Assembly: GCA_946807835.1 (NCBI GenBank)
Contig: OX327690.1
Span: 6,730,501-6,794,500 of the forward strand
Length of the DNA stretch: 64,000 bases
Source of the DNA: Ailanthus altissimus
Taxonomy: Eukaryota > Streptophyta > Magnoliopsida > Sapindales > Simaroubaceae
Reading direction: 5' to 3'
Shown here: in pieces, positions 34,581-47,099 of the stretch
How positions within the stretch are numbered: position 1 is the stretch's first letter
How the letters are laid out: each line of letters starts with the position of its first letter
Translations under genes and position numbers: made by a program
The notes under the pieces: generated by a model
Database searches by the model: none
Seen by the model: the letters and a program-made list of their open reading frames with translations, nothing else
Told to the model about the DNA's origin: nothing

Positions 34581-37500
34581 ATGGAACCTATACCCGAGAA
34601 GTCGTCTGACAATGTTGGAGATCTCAACAAGCCATTCCGCTTCAAAGGAGCTCACTTCAAGAGGTGGAAGGGGAAAGTCCTTTTCTATCTCAATCTTCTC
34701 AATTTGGCCTACGTCCTTACCAGCAAAAATCCAAACAAGGAGAGTACCGAGGGCATGAACGAAGATGAGCTCTATGACCATGAAGAAATAGTCTAGAAAT
34801 ATGAAAAAGATGAGTATAAGTGCCGTTATTATCTCTTGAATTGTCTTGCTGATCATTTTTATGATTATTATGATACCACTTACTCTTCTGCCAAAAAGAT
34901 TTGAAAAGCTTTGCAGAGTAAGTATGACACCGAGGAGGCTGGCGCAAAGAAATATGCTGCAAGCCGCTTTTTCCGCTTTCAAATGGTGGATGGAAAATCG
35001 GTTGCGGAGCAAGTTCAGGATTTTCAAATGATTGTCGCTGAAGTCACATCCGAGGGTGTCAAGATCGGAGACAATCTCGTTGTGGCTAGAATCATCGACA
35101 AATTGCCGCCTTCTTGGAGAGAGTTCCAAAAATCCATGCGTCACAAGCAAAAGGAGATTTCCTTGGAGACATTAATTACACGCATTCGTGTAGAGGAGGA
35201 AGCAAGAGGACAAGATGTTCTTATGCAAGAAAGCAATGCTAACTCCACCAAGGTAAATCTAGTTTCGTCAAATAATACCTTACCCAAAAATACTAATCGT
35301 ATGAGACATGGTCATTTTCAGCCTAAGAAGAAGAGTATGAAAAAGTTTGGGAAGCCTCACCATCAAAATAAGGGAAACCCAAGCCAAGAGAACAAGAACC
35401 AATCTCATCCTTCAGTTTGTTTTGTGTGCGGCAAGAGTAGGCATATTGCTCGATTTTGCCGACACCGGAAACGTGAGCCTATTCCTCAAGCTCATGTTAC
35501 CGAAAAACCATATGTTGCAATGATCACCGATGTGAATATGGTTTCAAGTGTGGAAGGATGGTGGGCCGATTCTGGTGCCAATAGACATGTGTGCTTTGAC
35601 AAGGATTGGTTCAAGAAATACACTCCTTATAAAGAGCCAACAATAGTGATGCTTGGTAATTCGTCAACTACTCAAGTGCTTGGAAATGGTGAGGTGGAGC
35701 TCAAGTTTACTTCCGATAGGATGTTAACCTTGAAAGATGTGTTGCATACTCCTTCTATGAGAAAAAATTTGATGTCTAGTTTTCTTCTTAATAAGGCTGG
35801 CTTTAAACAGATCATAGAATCCGATCAATATGTGATTACCAAAAAGGGTGTATTTGTGGGCAAGGGTTATGCTTGTGATGGCATGTTTAAATTGAATGTT
35901 GAGAATAATAAAGCATCTACTTCCGTTTACATGCTTTCTTCTTTGAATTTTTGGCATGCACGTTTGTGTCACATAAATAATAAATATGTGGGAATCATGA
36001 GTAGCTTGAATCTAATTCCAACTGTGAAAAAGAATTTTGAGAAATGTGAGACCTGTAGTAAAGCTAAAATCACCAAGAAACCTCACAAAAGTGTTGAAAG
36101 AAATTCAGAATTGTTGGATTTGATTCATACTGATATTTGTGAATTTGAAGGGTTTTTGACTAGAGGAGGAAATAAATATTTTATTACTTTTATTGATGAT
36201 TGCTCCAAGTATACTTTTGTATATTTGATGAAAAATAAAAGTGATGCCTTTGCGAAATTTAAAGAGTTCCTTCTTGAAGTTGAAAATCAATTAGAGAGAA
36301 AGAATATGAGTCTTTTGAGTTTAATTCCTATGTACAATCATTAGGAATTATACATGAAACTACACCACCATATTCTCCTGCATCTAATGGCGTAGTAGAA
36401 AGAAAAAATAGAGCCTTGATTGGTTTGACTAATGCTATGATGATTGATTCAGGTGCTCCTTCTAATCTTTGGGGTAAAGCGGTTTTAACTGCTTGTTATG
36501 TGTTGAACAGGGTGCCTCACAAGAAAACAAAGATCACACCTTTTGAGGTGTGGAGAGGCCACAAGCCAAATTTGAGTTATTTTCATGTGTGGGGCTGTTT
36601 AGCCTTTGTGAGGTTAACCGACCCTAAAAGGCCTAAACTGGGCGTGAAAGCCTCTACTTGTGTTTTTCTTGGTTATGCTCTAAATAGTACAGCTTATAGA
36701 TTTCTTGATATTGAAAATAATGTGATCTTTGAATCAGGTGATGCTATCTTCCATGAAGAGAAATTTTTTTTTAAATCTGGAAATAGTGGAGGCAACCAAC
36801 AAAGTTTTTCACAACCTAGCTCTTCTACTCCTGCTTCACAAGTTGAAGAAAATGTTGAGTTTGAACTGAGAAGAAGTAAAAGAGCTAGGGTTGAAAAAGA
36901 TTTTGGCCCAGATTATGTTGTTTATAATATTGAGGAAAATCCAGTTACTTTGCAGGAAGCTTTTTCATCACCAGATGCAATATTTTGGAGAGAAGCTGTC
37001 AACGATGAGATGGAGTCACTAACTTCCAATAATATGTGGAAATTAGTGGATTTACCTCATAGTTGCAAAACCATTGGGTGTAAATGGATCCTGAGAAAGA
37101 AGCTCAAGCCAGATGGTAGCATTGATAAGTTTAAAGCTAGACTTGTGGTTAAAGGCTTTAAATAGAAAGCTGATCTTGACTTCTTTGATACATTTTCTCC
37201 TGTTACAAGAATTACGTTCATTAGATTATTGATTGCTATTGCATCTATTCATGATCTAATCATTCATCAAATGGATGTGAAAACAGCTTTTCTGAATGGA
37301 GATTTGGACAATGAGATTTATATGGACCAGCCTGAAGGTTTTGTAGAGCCTGGCCAAGAGAACAAAGTCTGTAAGTTAACTAAGTCTCTTTATGGCTTAA
37401 AGCAGGCACCTAAACAATGGCATGAGAAATTCGATTCCTGCATGATTGAAAATGGATATAAGTCCAATGAGTGTGACAAATGCATATATTATAAATCTTG

Positions 37501-38485
37501 GGGTAATTCACATGTTATTATTAGCCTATATGTTGATGACTTATTGATCTATGGCTCAAACTTAAGTGTTATTAATGAAACAAAAAATATGCTTAAGAGT
37601 CATTTTGATATGAAAGATCTTGGTGAGGCTAATGTAATTTTGGGCATGAAAATTACTAGAACATGTGATGGTATTTTTCTTGATCAGTCGCACTATGTTG
37701 AGAAAATTTTGAGAAAGTTTAATGTTATTGATTGCAAGCATGTTTGTACTCCTTTTGATTCTAGTGTTGAATTACTTCATGTGGAAAATGAAAGTGATGT
37801 GATTAATCAAAAGGAATATGCTAGCATAATTGGTAGTTTGAGATATGCGACTGATTGTACTAGACCTGACATTGCTTATGTAGTTGGAGTACTTAGCAGG
37901 TTTACCAGTAAGCCAGGTAAAGAGCATTGGCTAGCCATTGAGAGAGTTATGAAATATTTACTTGGCATTAAAAACTATGGTTTATTTTACCCTAAATATC
38001 TTGTTGTACTTGAAGGGTTTAGTGATGCAGGTAACACTGCATCGGATGATTCTTGTTATACTTTCGGTTATATATTCACAATGGGTGGTGGCACAATTTG
38101 TTGGAAATCAAAGAAGCAAACCATTATTGCTAATTCAACCATGGAGGCTGAGTTAATTGCTTTGACTTCAGCAGGTGAAGAAGCAAATTGGTTGAAAGAT
38201 TTGTTGCATGAGATTCCAATTTGGGAGAAGCCGATTCCGCCCATTCTGATTAACTGTGATAGTACTGCTGCTATTGGTAGAGTGAAAAATCGTTATTATA
38301 ACGGCAAATCCAGACCTATAAGGAGAAAACACAGTATTGTGAGATCTTATTTGAGTAATGGTACCATTAATGTGACTTATGTGAGATCTTGTGATAATCT
38401 TGCAGATCCATTGACCAAGGCCTTGACAAGAGAAAAGGTTTGGAGTACATCGAGGGGGATGGGATTAAAGCCCGTACAATCATGA
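34581..38485 (+). pseudogene. Copia gag-pol polyprotein, broken by few lesions
   Basis: ATG at 34581. Gag has [19 protein letters not shown] near residue 18 and a knuckle [14 protein letters not shown] (CX2CX4HX4C intact) near 35420. The protease has [10 protein letters not shown] near 35565. GAG-pre-integrase FWHARLCH near 35950 and CETC precede the integrase: [20 protein letters not shown]. The RT has KARLVVKGFK, MDVKTAFLNGD and YVDDLLIYGS (catalytic YVDD kept) near 37530. RNase H (DSCYTFGYIFT, ANSTMEAELIAL, LINCDSTAAI) ends at 38485. Lesions: in-frame stops at 34794 (TAG) and 34902 (TGA), both at Trp positions by comparison with relatives; a frameshifting deletion near 36300-36310 that removes the SDRGG part of integrase with its second catalytic Asp; and a stop TAG at 37163 (Gln position). 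Without these it would be a full-size Copia polyprotein. Confidence 0.92.
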
Positions 38486-39054
38486 ATCATGTATGAGGAT
38501 ACCCAACCTTGTGATTAGAGATCCTAGGAATAAGGTTCAATGGGAAGAACGAATCATACGATGGTCGAAGGTGCACTCACCTTTTGCTCATCCCTATGGT
38601 GTAGAGTGCATGCCTGTAACGTTTTGGAGGGTTGAGTTTATTTAAACTCTTAATAAAATCTGTATCTCGTTTTGAGTGGGATGTTACAGTTACAGGAATA
38701 TCCTTGACGGATTTTACCTATATGAGTGTGAGAGTAAGGCCGCTCTCAATGAGAATTGGGCTAGTTCTCATATACACTCATGAAAAAAATGGATTAGCAC
38801 AAGGCCATAATGTGCTGGCTATTAAAGCTTATTTTATTAACACCTGAATTATTATGTGTGAGCAGTAATTCTTATTTCCCTTAAGCAGTGGTTAGTTCAA
38901 GTCTGAGACTACTATCAACTCTGGAGTAAGAGTTATTATTTCACTAATGGAGGTTCAATGCAGAGTCACACCTTCATGATGCATAATAATTCGTCTTTGG
39001 CCAATATTCGTGTTCGTATTCTTTTCCAGCTAATATTGAAAATAAGTGGGGGAA
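38486..39054 (+). other. 3' non-coding region and polypurine tract of young Copia
   Basis: No coding domain. It ends with AATAAGTGGGGGAA (39041-39054), a clear polypurine tract just before the 3' LTR. Confidence 0.75.
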
Positions 39055-39635
39055 TGTTGGTACATTTTCAATATTAATTGTTGTTTTTAGTAGAAGATTA
39101 ATTTGGAGTCTTTTCATCTTTCATCTTCCTATTAATTTGAAGTCTTCTCATCTTTCATCTTCTTACTTGGAAGATTAATTGATTAGTATGTTTTTAGTAG
39201 AAGATTAATTTGGAGTCTTTTCATCTTTCATCTTCTTATTAATTTGAAGTCTTCTCATCTTTCATCTTCTTACTTGGAAGATTAATTGATTAGTATTTAT
39301 TAATTAGGTGTACATATACATCTATATAAGTCTCCCCCCATCGTTTTTGATTAATTTCCAATTCTCTTGTGTTCTTTTATTGGCCAAAGAAAGGTGTTCG
39401 TGTTGTGTAGCTTTGGTCTCATCTCCTTGTGCAGATAGGTGTGAGTCATACAACGTTTCAGTTGGGCTGTTGTATCCTGGAAGGGACAAGTCAAGAGATA
39501 GACTACTGCACTAGTGGGCTTGAATCTCCTTAAAGAGAGCGAGATATCCGCGCCTCAGCCTGATTGTCTATGTGCTTTTAGGAAGAAAGAAATTATTTGT
39601 AATTTTACTTGTAATTTTTTTGTAAATTCCCAACA
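39055..39635 (+). repeat. 3' LTR of young Copia
   Basis: Same length (581 bp) and structure as the 5' LTR, including the tandem 107-bp repeat and TATA box. Confidence 0.92.
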
Positions 39636-39640
39636 CTTTT

Positions 39641-40942
39641 AATAAGTGGTATTAAAAATATACCAAATCTAAATAATAAAAATGTGAATAAACTCAATTA
39701 GACAGAGATTTTATTTGAGGAGAAGTTGTCAAGTGAGTTAATTTCTTATATTAGCTAAAAAATGATAATCGATATTAAAAGCAAACTAAACACTCGTAAG
39801 TAAAATGTCGATGAATTCAATAAAAATAGGTTCCGTTCAAAATAATATTGTTAAGTAAGTTGATTTTTTCATATTAACTAAAAGAATGTAAATGTTTGAA
39901 TTTATAGAGAGTATCACTCCACCTTATAGATTCATCTTTTGAGTTAAATACCTGAATTCTAAACCTATCAAACAAAACATAAATCATTTCTATCTTATTA
40001 TCTTTTTTTTTTGTTTCATATTCAAAGCAATTTTAACTAACTTGAAATCATTTTTATTTTATAGTTTTTCTTCAATCCGTATATTCTTTTTAAAGAAAAA
40101 TGTGTACTTTTATTAAATAAGGAAATCAATAAAATACAATAACTTAGAAAAACGTGGTATGAAGTATACCCATTAGGTATTAACATCCTTATACATTATG
40201 TTTAGCTAAGTAGTGAGCTACAATATATTTATTATGTCTTATAAAGGTGGGCAAAAAAAATTGAGAATTGAAAAATCGAATCAAACCGAAAAAAATTGGT
40301 TCGGTCCGATTCAATTTTTTTTATTAAAAAAATTAATTTTAATTTTATTTTTAAAAAAATTGAATTGAACTAATTCGATTTAATTTTATAAAAAATCAGA
40401 CCAAATCAGACCGTATCACCCTTATATCTTATAAAAATAAATGTTACATTCTTCGTATTATTTAAAGGTGAAAAGCTGAAGTAAGAATGTCACCTTCAAT
40501 TTCGAAAGAGTAATTTTTTAAAGCTCGAACAACATCAAGACAGTCCACCCTTATTAACTAAGACTGCCGATATACCGAAGATGTAATAATGCTAAAGAGG
40601 CTACATATCAAACAAATCTGGGTTGGTGAAAAAGCAAATCTATTGAAGGATTTAAAAATAAAATATTAGAAAAAAATTAAAGTCCGGTTTACAATGAGTC
40701 TTAAGTACTAGGATATGATTATTTGAAACCATTACTTAAAGTGGGGCAATTTACAAATATGTGTTTATCATATATATATATATATATACATTTAAAAATA
40801 TTGTCAATTATTTGACAACGTGTAAATGAGAGAAAAACAAGACTTTTGGATGTATTTGATACGATCCAAAAAAAAATTAGGTTAGATTGTAATAAGATGA
40901 ATCATATTTGATGCGATATTATATTTATTGATGTGATGAATT
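39641..40942. other. Non-coding DNA; duplicated segment copy B begins near 40018
   Basis: No gene seen. From about 40018 it is collinear with copy A (14167 onward). It lacks the TRIM of copy A and instead carries a MITE at 40243-40423. A (TA)n run is at about 40773-40790. Confidence 0.7.
40243..40423. mobile_element. 181-bp MITE with 9-bp TSD
   Basis: Starts AAAGGTGGGC, ends GTATCACCCTT. It is flanked by ATGTCTTAT (40234-40242) and ATATCTTAT (40424-40432). Copy A has the single target ATATCTTAT at about 14390 with no insertion, an empty site. The interior is rich in GGTTCGGTCCGATT-type words. A 9-bp TSD suggests a Mutator-like origin. Confidence 0.8.
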
Positions 40943-40949
40943 AGTAAAA

Positions 40950-41794
40950 TATTGAAGTAGGAAACTTCATTTTTTTTTTTAGATTATGTTGAAATGATGA
41001 ATTTTAAGTTCAATTAAGAATTTTAATCTCCTTACGTAGCGAAATAATTTATTAATTAAATAAAAATAATAAGAATCCAAAGCAGAATATAAAAGAGCAC
41101 AACATAATCTTACATAATTCGATCAATTACTTATGTCCACGATGGATCCAAGGATCATAACCTTTCTTATTATAACTCCCTAGAGATTTTATAAGAAAAA
41201 TTCAATCTGAAGAACCTTCAAAAGGATTTAATGTTTAGTAAACTCTTACTCTACCACGAATAATGATCACCCAAACAACGGTTCCACCCTAGTGCACACA
41301 AGCACTTAGTGTCTACCCAGTTCGTTTCCTCTCTTAGAGTCTCTTTTAATGCTTAATCTCAACTAAATAGTTTATAAGTGTTTATATATGGTGTATTTCG
41401 TGCCTACTAACCCTATTTCTTGTTGGAGTAAGAGTTCACTTGTTTTGGAACTTCAAAACTTCTCAAAACTCGAAATCCCGAACCAAAACAGACAACTGAC
41501 GAGTCTGGCGCCGCGACGCTCGTCCCTGAGCCATAGATACAATTCCATAACCGTACCCATCGCCATGGCACTAGGGTGCTGTCCTGGGCGCTGCGGCACT
41601 CAGCCCTGGCAACGCCTATCCTACATTTTCTTTGCTTCCTTCGCATCTTGAAGTCCCGTTTCGTTTCCCTTTTTATGTTCCACACGTCCTAGACATACGT
41701 ATCCCACACGTTTTAAACTTTTTGTGACTCTTCACTTTAATATTTATCTCAATTATTGTTGAATCAAAATTGTTGAATCACCAATTTTTTAACA
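40950..41794 (-). repeat. Solo LTR of the gag-protease Copia family, TSD TAAAA
   Basis: Reverse orientation of the LTRs at 17163 and 19497: TATTGAAGTAGGAAAC at the left end and AATTTTTTAACA at the right. TAAAA flanks both sides (40945-40949 and 41795-41799). Copy A shows the empty site near 15690. GC-rich block at 41505-41640, with the TATA box rightward on the minus strand near 41380. Confidence 0.88.
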
Positions 41795-41882
41795 TAAAAT
41801 GTTAAAAATATTATACTTTTATTATTATTTAAATTATTTTATAATAAATCTTATAAGTAAAAGAGTCATTTGCACACGATCA

Positions 41883-42312
41883 TTAAGAATTGTAATTTAA
41901 TTTGAATCTGAATTTGGGTTTGAAAATTTTTGAAATTTAAGCTAACTTGTGTTTGAAAAATTTTGAATTTTTTTTAAAATCTAGATCCAAATTTTTTAAC
42001 TTGAATTCAATTTTTTTTTAATTTAAGAAACTCACACAGAACTCAAGTTTTATTTTTTTTTAAAAGCATTAAAATTAATTTTTAAATTTTTTAATATTTA
42101 ATAAATATAAATATAATAATTTCTAAACAAAATAAATATTTTAAAGTTTAAATTTAACCTTTAAAAAATAAAAATATTAAAAAAACTGAATTTAAATCTA
42201 AATTTGACCCGATTTAAAAAAATTTAGATAAAATTCAAATTTCAAATTTACATAAAATTTAGAATCAAATTTGAGTCGTACAAAATCCGAATCTAAATTT
42301 TATCATTCTTAA
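41883..42312. mobile_element. 430-bp MITE with about 30-bp TIRs
   Basis: Left end TTAAGAATTGTAATTTAATT and right end (reversed) TTAAGAATGATAAAATTTAG form imperfect TIRs. Internal sequence is made of AATTTGAATTC-like words. It is absent from copy A at about 15780, so it is an insertion. A short TTAA-like duplication is possible but not certain. Confidence 0.6.
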
Positions 42313-42439
42313 TAACACCAATTGCTGGCAATTATTGACTGTCACCGGCACTGTTGAATATTAATTGGCTGAGGCCGCCGTTGATTATGGTAAGAAACAT
42401 TGCAATTCTGTTTGTCAGATGAATGCAATTGTATCAATG

Positions 42440-42599
42440 GAAGTGCTATGGTTAGTCTCGATTGACCAATCAATTAAAATCCTCTATGTAAAACTATGTA
42501 TGAACATTATTTGTAAACAGTAATAACATTATTCATGCATAATGATAAAAGAGAGAATTTTAATTGGTTGGTCAGTCGCGATTGATCATAGTACTCTTC
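42440..42599. repeat. Hairpin-forming inverted repeat, copy B
   Basis: Same hairpin as 15937-16094, with the arms still pairing although the sequence has diverged from copy A. Confidence 0.6.
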
Positions 42600-43064
42600 G
42601 TTGAACCAATTAAACATCATCAATAAATATATATAAACTTTCTTTGATGAAGAAAGATCATTGAAGATTTGGTAAACTTGAAATGTTTGATGTCAAACGG
42701 TAATGACTAATGCCACTGCTACACCATCACCACCAACTATTTCAGAACTGTTCAATTTACATGAAGTTAATTATTATGATTCATCCTCATTCACTAACGT
42801 TGTAATGTGACTAAACTCTTGATTATTACTCAAATGATGAAAATATTTGTACAGTGAAATGATCATCAAACGGGGATTCTGATTGTGATAACAGTGACTT
42901 CAATAAATAATGGTGGCCATCTAACCACTGTGAACAAAGGTGAGAGGGGGACATATAATAATTTTATGAATTAAAAAACGATATTAAAATGATGTTTTAT
43001 TATTACAAATTCAATAGCATTTGCTACATGCAACACCCGTGACCCCAAAGGTTAATTGTTTTTA

Positions 43065-43680
43065 GGGTAAATGCTATTTACCCCCCTAATAGAATTGTTA
43101 ACTATCAAAATGTTTTTCTTTAATGCTTGATAATATTTAAAAGCTCTTCAATTAATATAAATTAATTTTAAAAGGGTATAATAATTTTTTAAAATTAAAA
43201 AATCAACAACAGTATTTATACAATATTAAATAATAAAAATAAACTGTATAAATAGTTAAATTAGTATATTCATACTATCAAATATATAATTAATAAGAAT
43301 AACACGAGATTTTATTATATTATAAATTATTATTTAATATGAATGTCGACGTTTTTATTAAAATGAATATTTTCAATATTATTCATGAGATTAATATAGA
43401 AAAATAAAGAAAAATCATTAATTACAACACAATATAAATTTATTGTTTACGTAATATAATTTAATTATTTAAAACTATGTTATACAGTACTAATTTTAAT
43501 ATTTACACAATACATTGTTATTATATGATACTCTAGACGCAATTGTTAACTTTTAAAATAAAAAATACTGTTATACATTTTTAAAGTTAATTTATACTAT
43601 TATAGTTATAACAATAAATTTTTTTTTTGAATATTATCAAATACTACAAAAGGTTTTTAGTAGTAAAATGATAAATTCCC
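43065..43680. mobile_element. 616-bp Mutator-like long-TIR MITE with 9-bp TSD
   Basis: GGGTAAATGC...AAATTCCC with inverted arms of roughly 200 bp. Flanked by TTGTTTTTA (43056-43064) and TTATTTTTA (43681-43689), one transition apart. No coding capacity. Confidence 0.75.
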
Positions 43681-43691
43681 TTATTTTTAAG

Positions 43692-43792
43692 TATGAACTG
43701 CATTGTATTATCAATCAAACTATTTTTCAAACTAAATGTTGGATAATAAAATGTCTTGCCCAGAATCTTAAAACAATACAATGCAGTTCATA
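43692..43792. repeat. Perfect 18-bp inverted repeat around a 65-bp loop
   Basis: TATGAACTGCATTGTATT (43692-43709) is exactly inverted at 43775-43792. It lies next to the TSD of the MITE at 43065-43680. Could be a small hairpin element or a decayed hairpin RNA locus; not resolved. Confidence 0.7.
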
Positions 43793-44367
43793 TTATTGCC
43801 AAACATCGCATTCGGTGTTTGTGTTTAAGGAAAAAAAAAAGAAAAGAAATTTAAGCAACAAAAATCAAGTAACGCCATTGCAAATTTAGTTAAATTAATT
43901 AAAGTCTTTGCAATTGTTTTCATATTCATAATTTGTTCGTCGGTTTGAAAGTATGTAAACTTTAATTTGGTTAATCACTCGAACACTTTTCTGGTCTAAT
44001 TATATAACTAATTTCCGATGTCAAAAATTTCTAAAGCATGGAAAACAAAATCCCTTTCTTTTTCTTGTTCTTCTTACAGAGCAACATGTTGCATTTGTTT
44101 TCAAATAATATATAAATTTATTTCTACTAGTCAGAAAAGATTATGAACAACAGTGAATTAAGATTCTTTTAATTAAATTCCATGCATTTTTAAAATCATC
44201 ACATAAATCTCCCACGTTTGGTTTAAATTACTAGGTCCCAAATGGTATAAAAGTCAACCAAAAAGGTTCCTCTTTAGGACTAGCTAGCAAACATTCCTAA
44301 GAACGTGACAATATTTCATCATTTCGATATTCATGCACAGATTTATAAAATATACGAGTCTTATGTA
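43793..44367. other. Non-coding DNA; end of visible duplicated segment copy B
   Basis: No gene seen. 44160-44367 matches 20990-21215 in copy A. The match is cut at 44367 by the second Tat element. Confidence 0.7.
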
Positions 44368-44892
44368 TGTTGACGCGGGCAAAAAAATGTTTAATAGAGT
44401 TTTTTAGTTTAAGATTTTGAGCATCGGGTATTGTAACTTAATTAAAATTTTGTATATAATAAAAAAATTTATTATATTAAGATTCTATAAATTAGGGTTT
44501 GTATAGAGTTTTATAGTTTATAAATAAGTTTAATTTTTTATTGTAAGAATTATCTTCAATTTAATACACATAATTCAAATAAGTTTTTTAATTTTTTAAT
44601 TTTATTTTTATTCAACTCAAAACTCTGTGTCCTTGTTGAAATTTTTGCAGTCATGTTAATAGAGCTTTGCCTATCCTTCCCCATAAAAGACTTAAACTCT
44701 ACGACACGCTTGCAACACTACAGTCCAGGTCTATGAATAGATCTCGCTTGTTGTTTTTCAATTTAGGTTTAGTGATAAATGTCACTTGTTGGTAAAAAAA
44801 ACCCTTAAAGTCTTAATTTATTTTGAATTTGGGATGACCTCTGTCTAGCCGAATACAGAACATACACAGACTTAAATTTTATAACGTGAACA
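44368..44892 (+). repeat. 5' LTR of Tat element 2
   Basis: TGTTGACGCGGGC...AACGTGAACA, 525 bp. It matches 58385-58880 over its first 479 bp (both hold TATATAATA-, GGGTTTTATAG- and GACCTCTGTCT-like segments). Confidence 0.85.
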
Positions 44893-44894
44893 TC

Positions 44895-44915
44895 TTTTTG
44901 ACACGTCCAGTGGGA
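44895..44915 (+). promoter_or_regulatory. Primer binding site of Tat element 2
   Basis: TTTTTGACACGTCCAGTGGGA just after the LTR, the counterpart of 13238-13258, with TGG changed to TGA. Confidence 0.55.
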
Positions 44916-44926
44916 CACATCATTGT

Positions 44927-46760
44927 ATGCCAGCAACAGTAAGAGGGATGGCATAAAATAGAACTGGAGTAAACACCGCAAAAGGCTCAATGACTATAAC
45001 CCCGCCACAAAGTCAGGAATCTAATCGATCTTGATCAAGACAAGGTAAGTGTTGCCCATGCTAAAGAGGATTTTCTGAATCAACAGCTTGAGGAGATTCA
45101 TCGGAACACTTTTCCATATCTACAACCATTTTCTATAGCCAATGTCCAAGGGTTGATTTCTTAGATTGTCCACGAAAACCAGCAACTCGGCACAATGCAA
45201 ACAAATCAGATGGTCGTAGTTTTTCGACCACTGATCGAGGATAACCAGAATATAAACTGAAGTATTCTAAAAAACATAAGTCGATAAGACAGACCCAGAC
45301 CGAACTGATCGAATTATTATAGGGTCAACTAAATTCTGAGTTGTAAGAACCTCGACGTAGGCAGCATTATTAGGCTAACTTGTAGTATAGATCAATCAAT
45401 ATACTCAGGAGACTTGAGATGGTTGAGTCTTCTAATTTTCAGGTCCATTAGAACCAACAAGGTCAGATCTTTAGCTACGACTAAGTCGACAACATGATTA
45501 ACTTGGGGAGTTTACACTAGTCATTTCTTTCGTATCAATACAAAGTCGGCCAAATTCAGTCTAGGTCGATTTAATTTGGATCATTAGAGCCAGTAAGGCC
45601 TAATTTTGGACAACCTGAGCTAGATCGTAATATGTTAGCTGAGGCATTGCAAGATGTTAGGGTTGACCTAAAACCAACAGCGCATTCTTCGTATAGAAAG
45701 ATGTACTCTCAAAGTATTGACGCACTTTTCCCTCTGCCCAAGGGATACAAGATTCCTAAATTTTAGTTATTTTCGAACGAAGAGAATATCACCACATTTG
45801 AGCATATTTCCAGATTCACTGTTTAGTATAGTGAAGCCAGTTCTTCCCTTTTTTAAAAGCTAAGCTATTTGGCAATTCCCATACAAAAATAACTTTCACT
45901 TGGTATACTAATTTGATACTTGAGTTGATTGCCAGTTGGGAGTAAATGGAAGATAGGTTCCATGCTGAATTCTCCAAACCACAACTAGAGGTAACCTTGG
46001 CCAATATAGCAAGAGTTACGTAGATGCTAGAAGAGTCAGTTTCAAAATATGAAAGCCACTTTAGGAAGCTACAGACGCAATGCCAAATACAGATATCAGA
46101 AGCGATTCAGTCTTGATGGTCATCCATGGAATTTCTTTCGCAATGAGAAAATATTTCGAAGGACATCATTTTTGTGATTTGTATTAGCTGGCAATTTGAA
46201 CCACCAGCTATAAAAGGCTACTTATGGGGAAGGATCAGAAAAGAGTGTCCTTAAATAGGACGTATTACTAAAACCAAATGGAAGTCGTAGCAATCCAAAC
46301 CAAATCGGGAACTGAATTAGATGGCTTAGATGCTGAGGAGGTTATTTAGTTGAGGTATTTAAAGGAGGACCTTATAAATACCCAGCTTTGAAGAGGTCAA
46401 CTCTTGGCAAAGAGAAAAAGAAGATCGATAATAATACTTAGATTTTCAAGGAGTACTTATTTGATTTAAAGAAGGCCAATCAGATTTTCAACTAGCTATT
46501 GAAGAATAAATAGATAAATCTATCCGAGGGCCATACCATTTCCCCGGTTAACTAGAGATCTAGGAAAGATTACTGCAAGTGGCACAATTCCAAGCGACAT
46601 AGCACAAACAACTGTGTAATTTTCAAGGACTAAATTCAGAGGCTAATTGACGAAAAATGATTACTCTTCACTTCCAAAGGAATGACTTATTTGGTTGAAA
46701 CAAACCCTTTCCTTTTAGTGACCGTGAATGTCATCGTCCTAACTAAAAGAAAGATATTAG
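44927..46760 (+). pseudogene. Gypsy gag remnant
   Basis: A candidate ATG at 44927 gives MPATVRG. Typical Tat gag segments follow: FPLPKGYKIPKF near 45735, NEENITTFEHISRF near 45780, and a zinc-knuckle-like DYCKWHNSKRHSTNNC near 46570 with C, H, H, C spaced as CX2HX4HX4C. Frames shift repeatedly and stops are dense. Confidence 0.7.
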
Positions 46761-47099
46761 GAGAAGAAACTTTAGATGGTTGATTACTTAACAGATCGAG
46801 AATTAAAATTTAGGTTAGCGACTTAGCCTCAGAAACAACTAGACCCTGCACTCATAGCTATAAATAAGAAGCTATTTGGGAACATAGCTATAAACGAAGC
46901 ACGGTCTACTGGGCTAGCTATTAAAAGTAATCAACCTCAATAAGTCTAGAAACTCGTAGATAGGAAGACAACAAAGAGTTATGCTGTTTGAATCATTTCA
47001 ATCAAAGCTTGAGTAAGCGTTTACACTAGATGGCAATGTTGTTGACATATGCAATACAAGCGGTAAGATAGACGAGATGAATTTGTTAATGCTTCCCTA

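Larger units (their letters stand above)
33979..39635 (+). mobile_element. Relatively young full-length Ty1/Copia retrotransposon
   Basis: 581-bp LTRs on both ends differ at about 14 positions by eye, 11 of them transitions. Flanks are TTTTT (33974-33978) and CTTTT (39636-39640), a 4 of 5 TSD. The interior codes a complete gag-pol order with only a few lesions. It is related in protein pattern and in its atypical primer region to the decayed Copia at 24083-32792, but its LTRs differ. The exact Copia lineage is not assigned. Confidence 0.92.
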
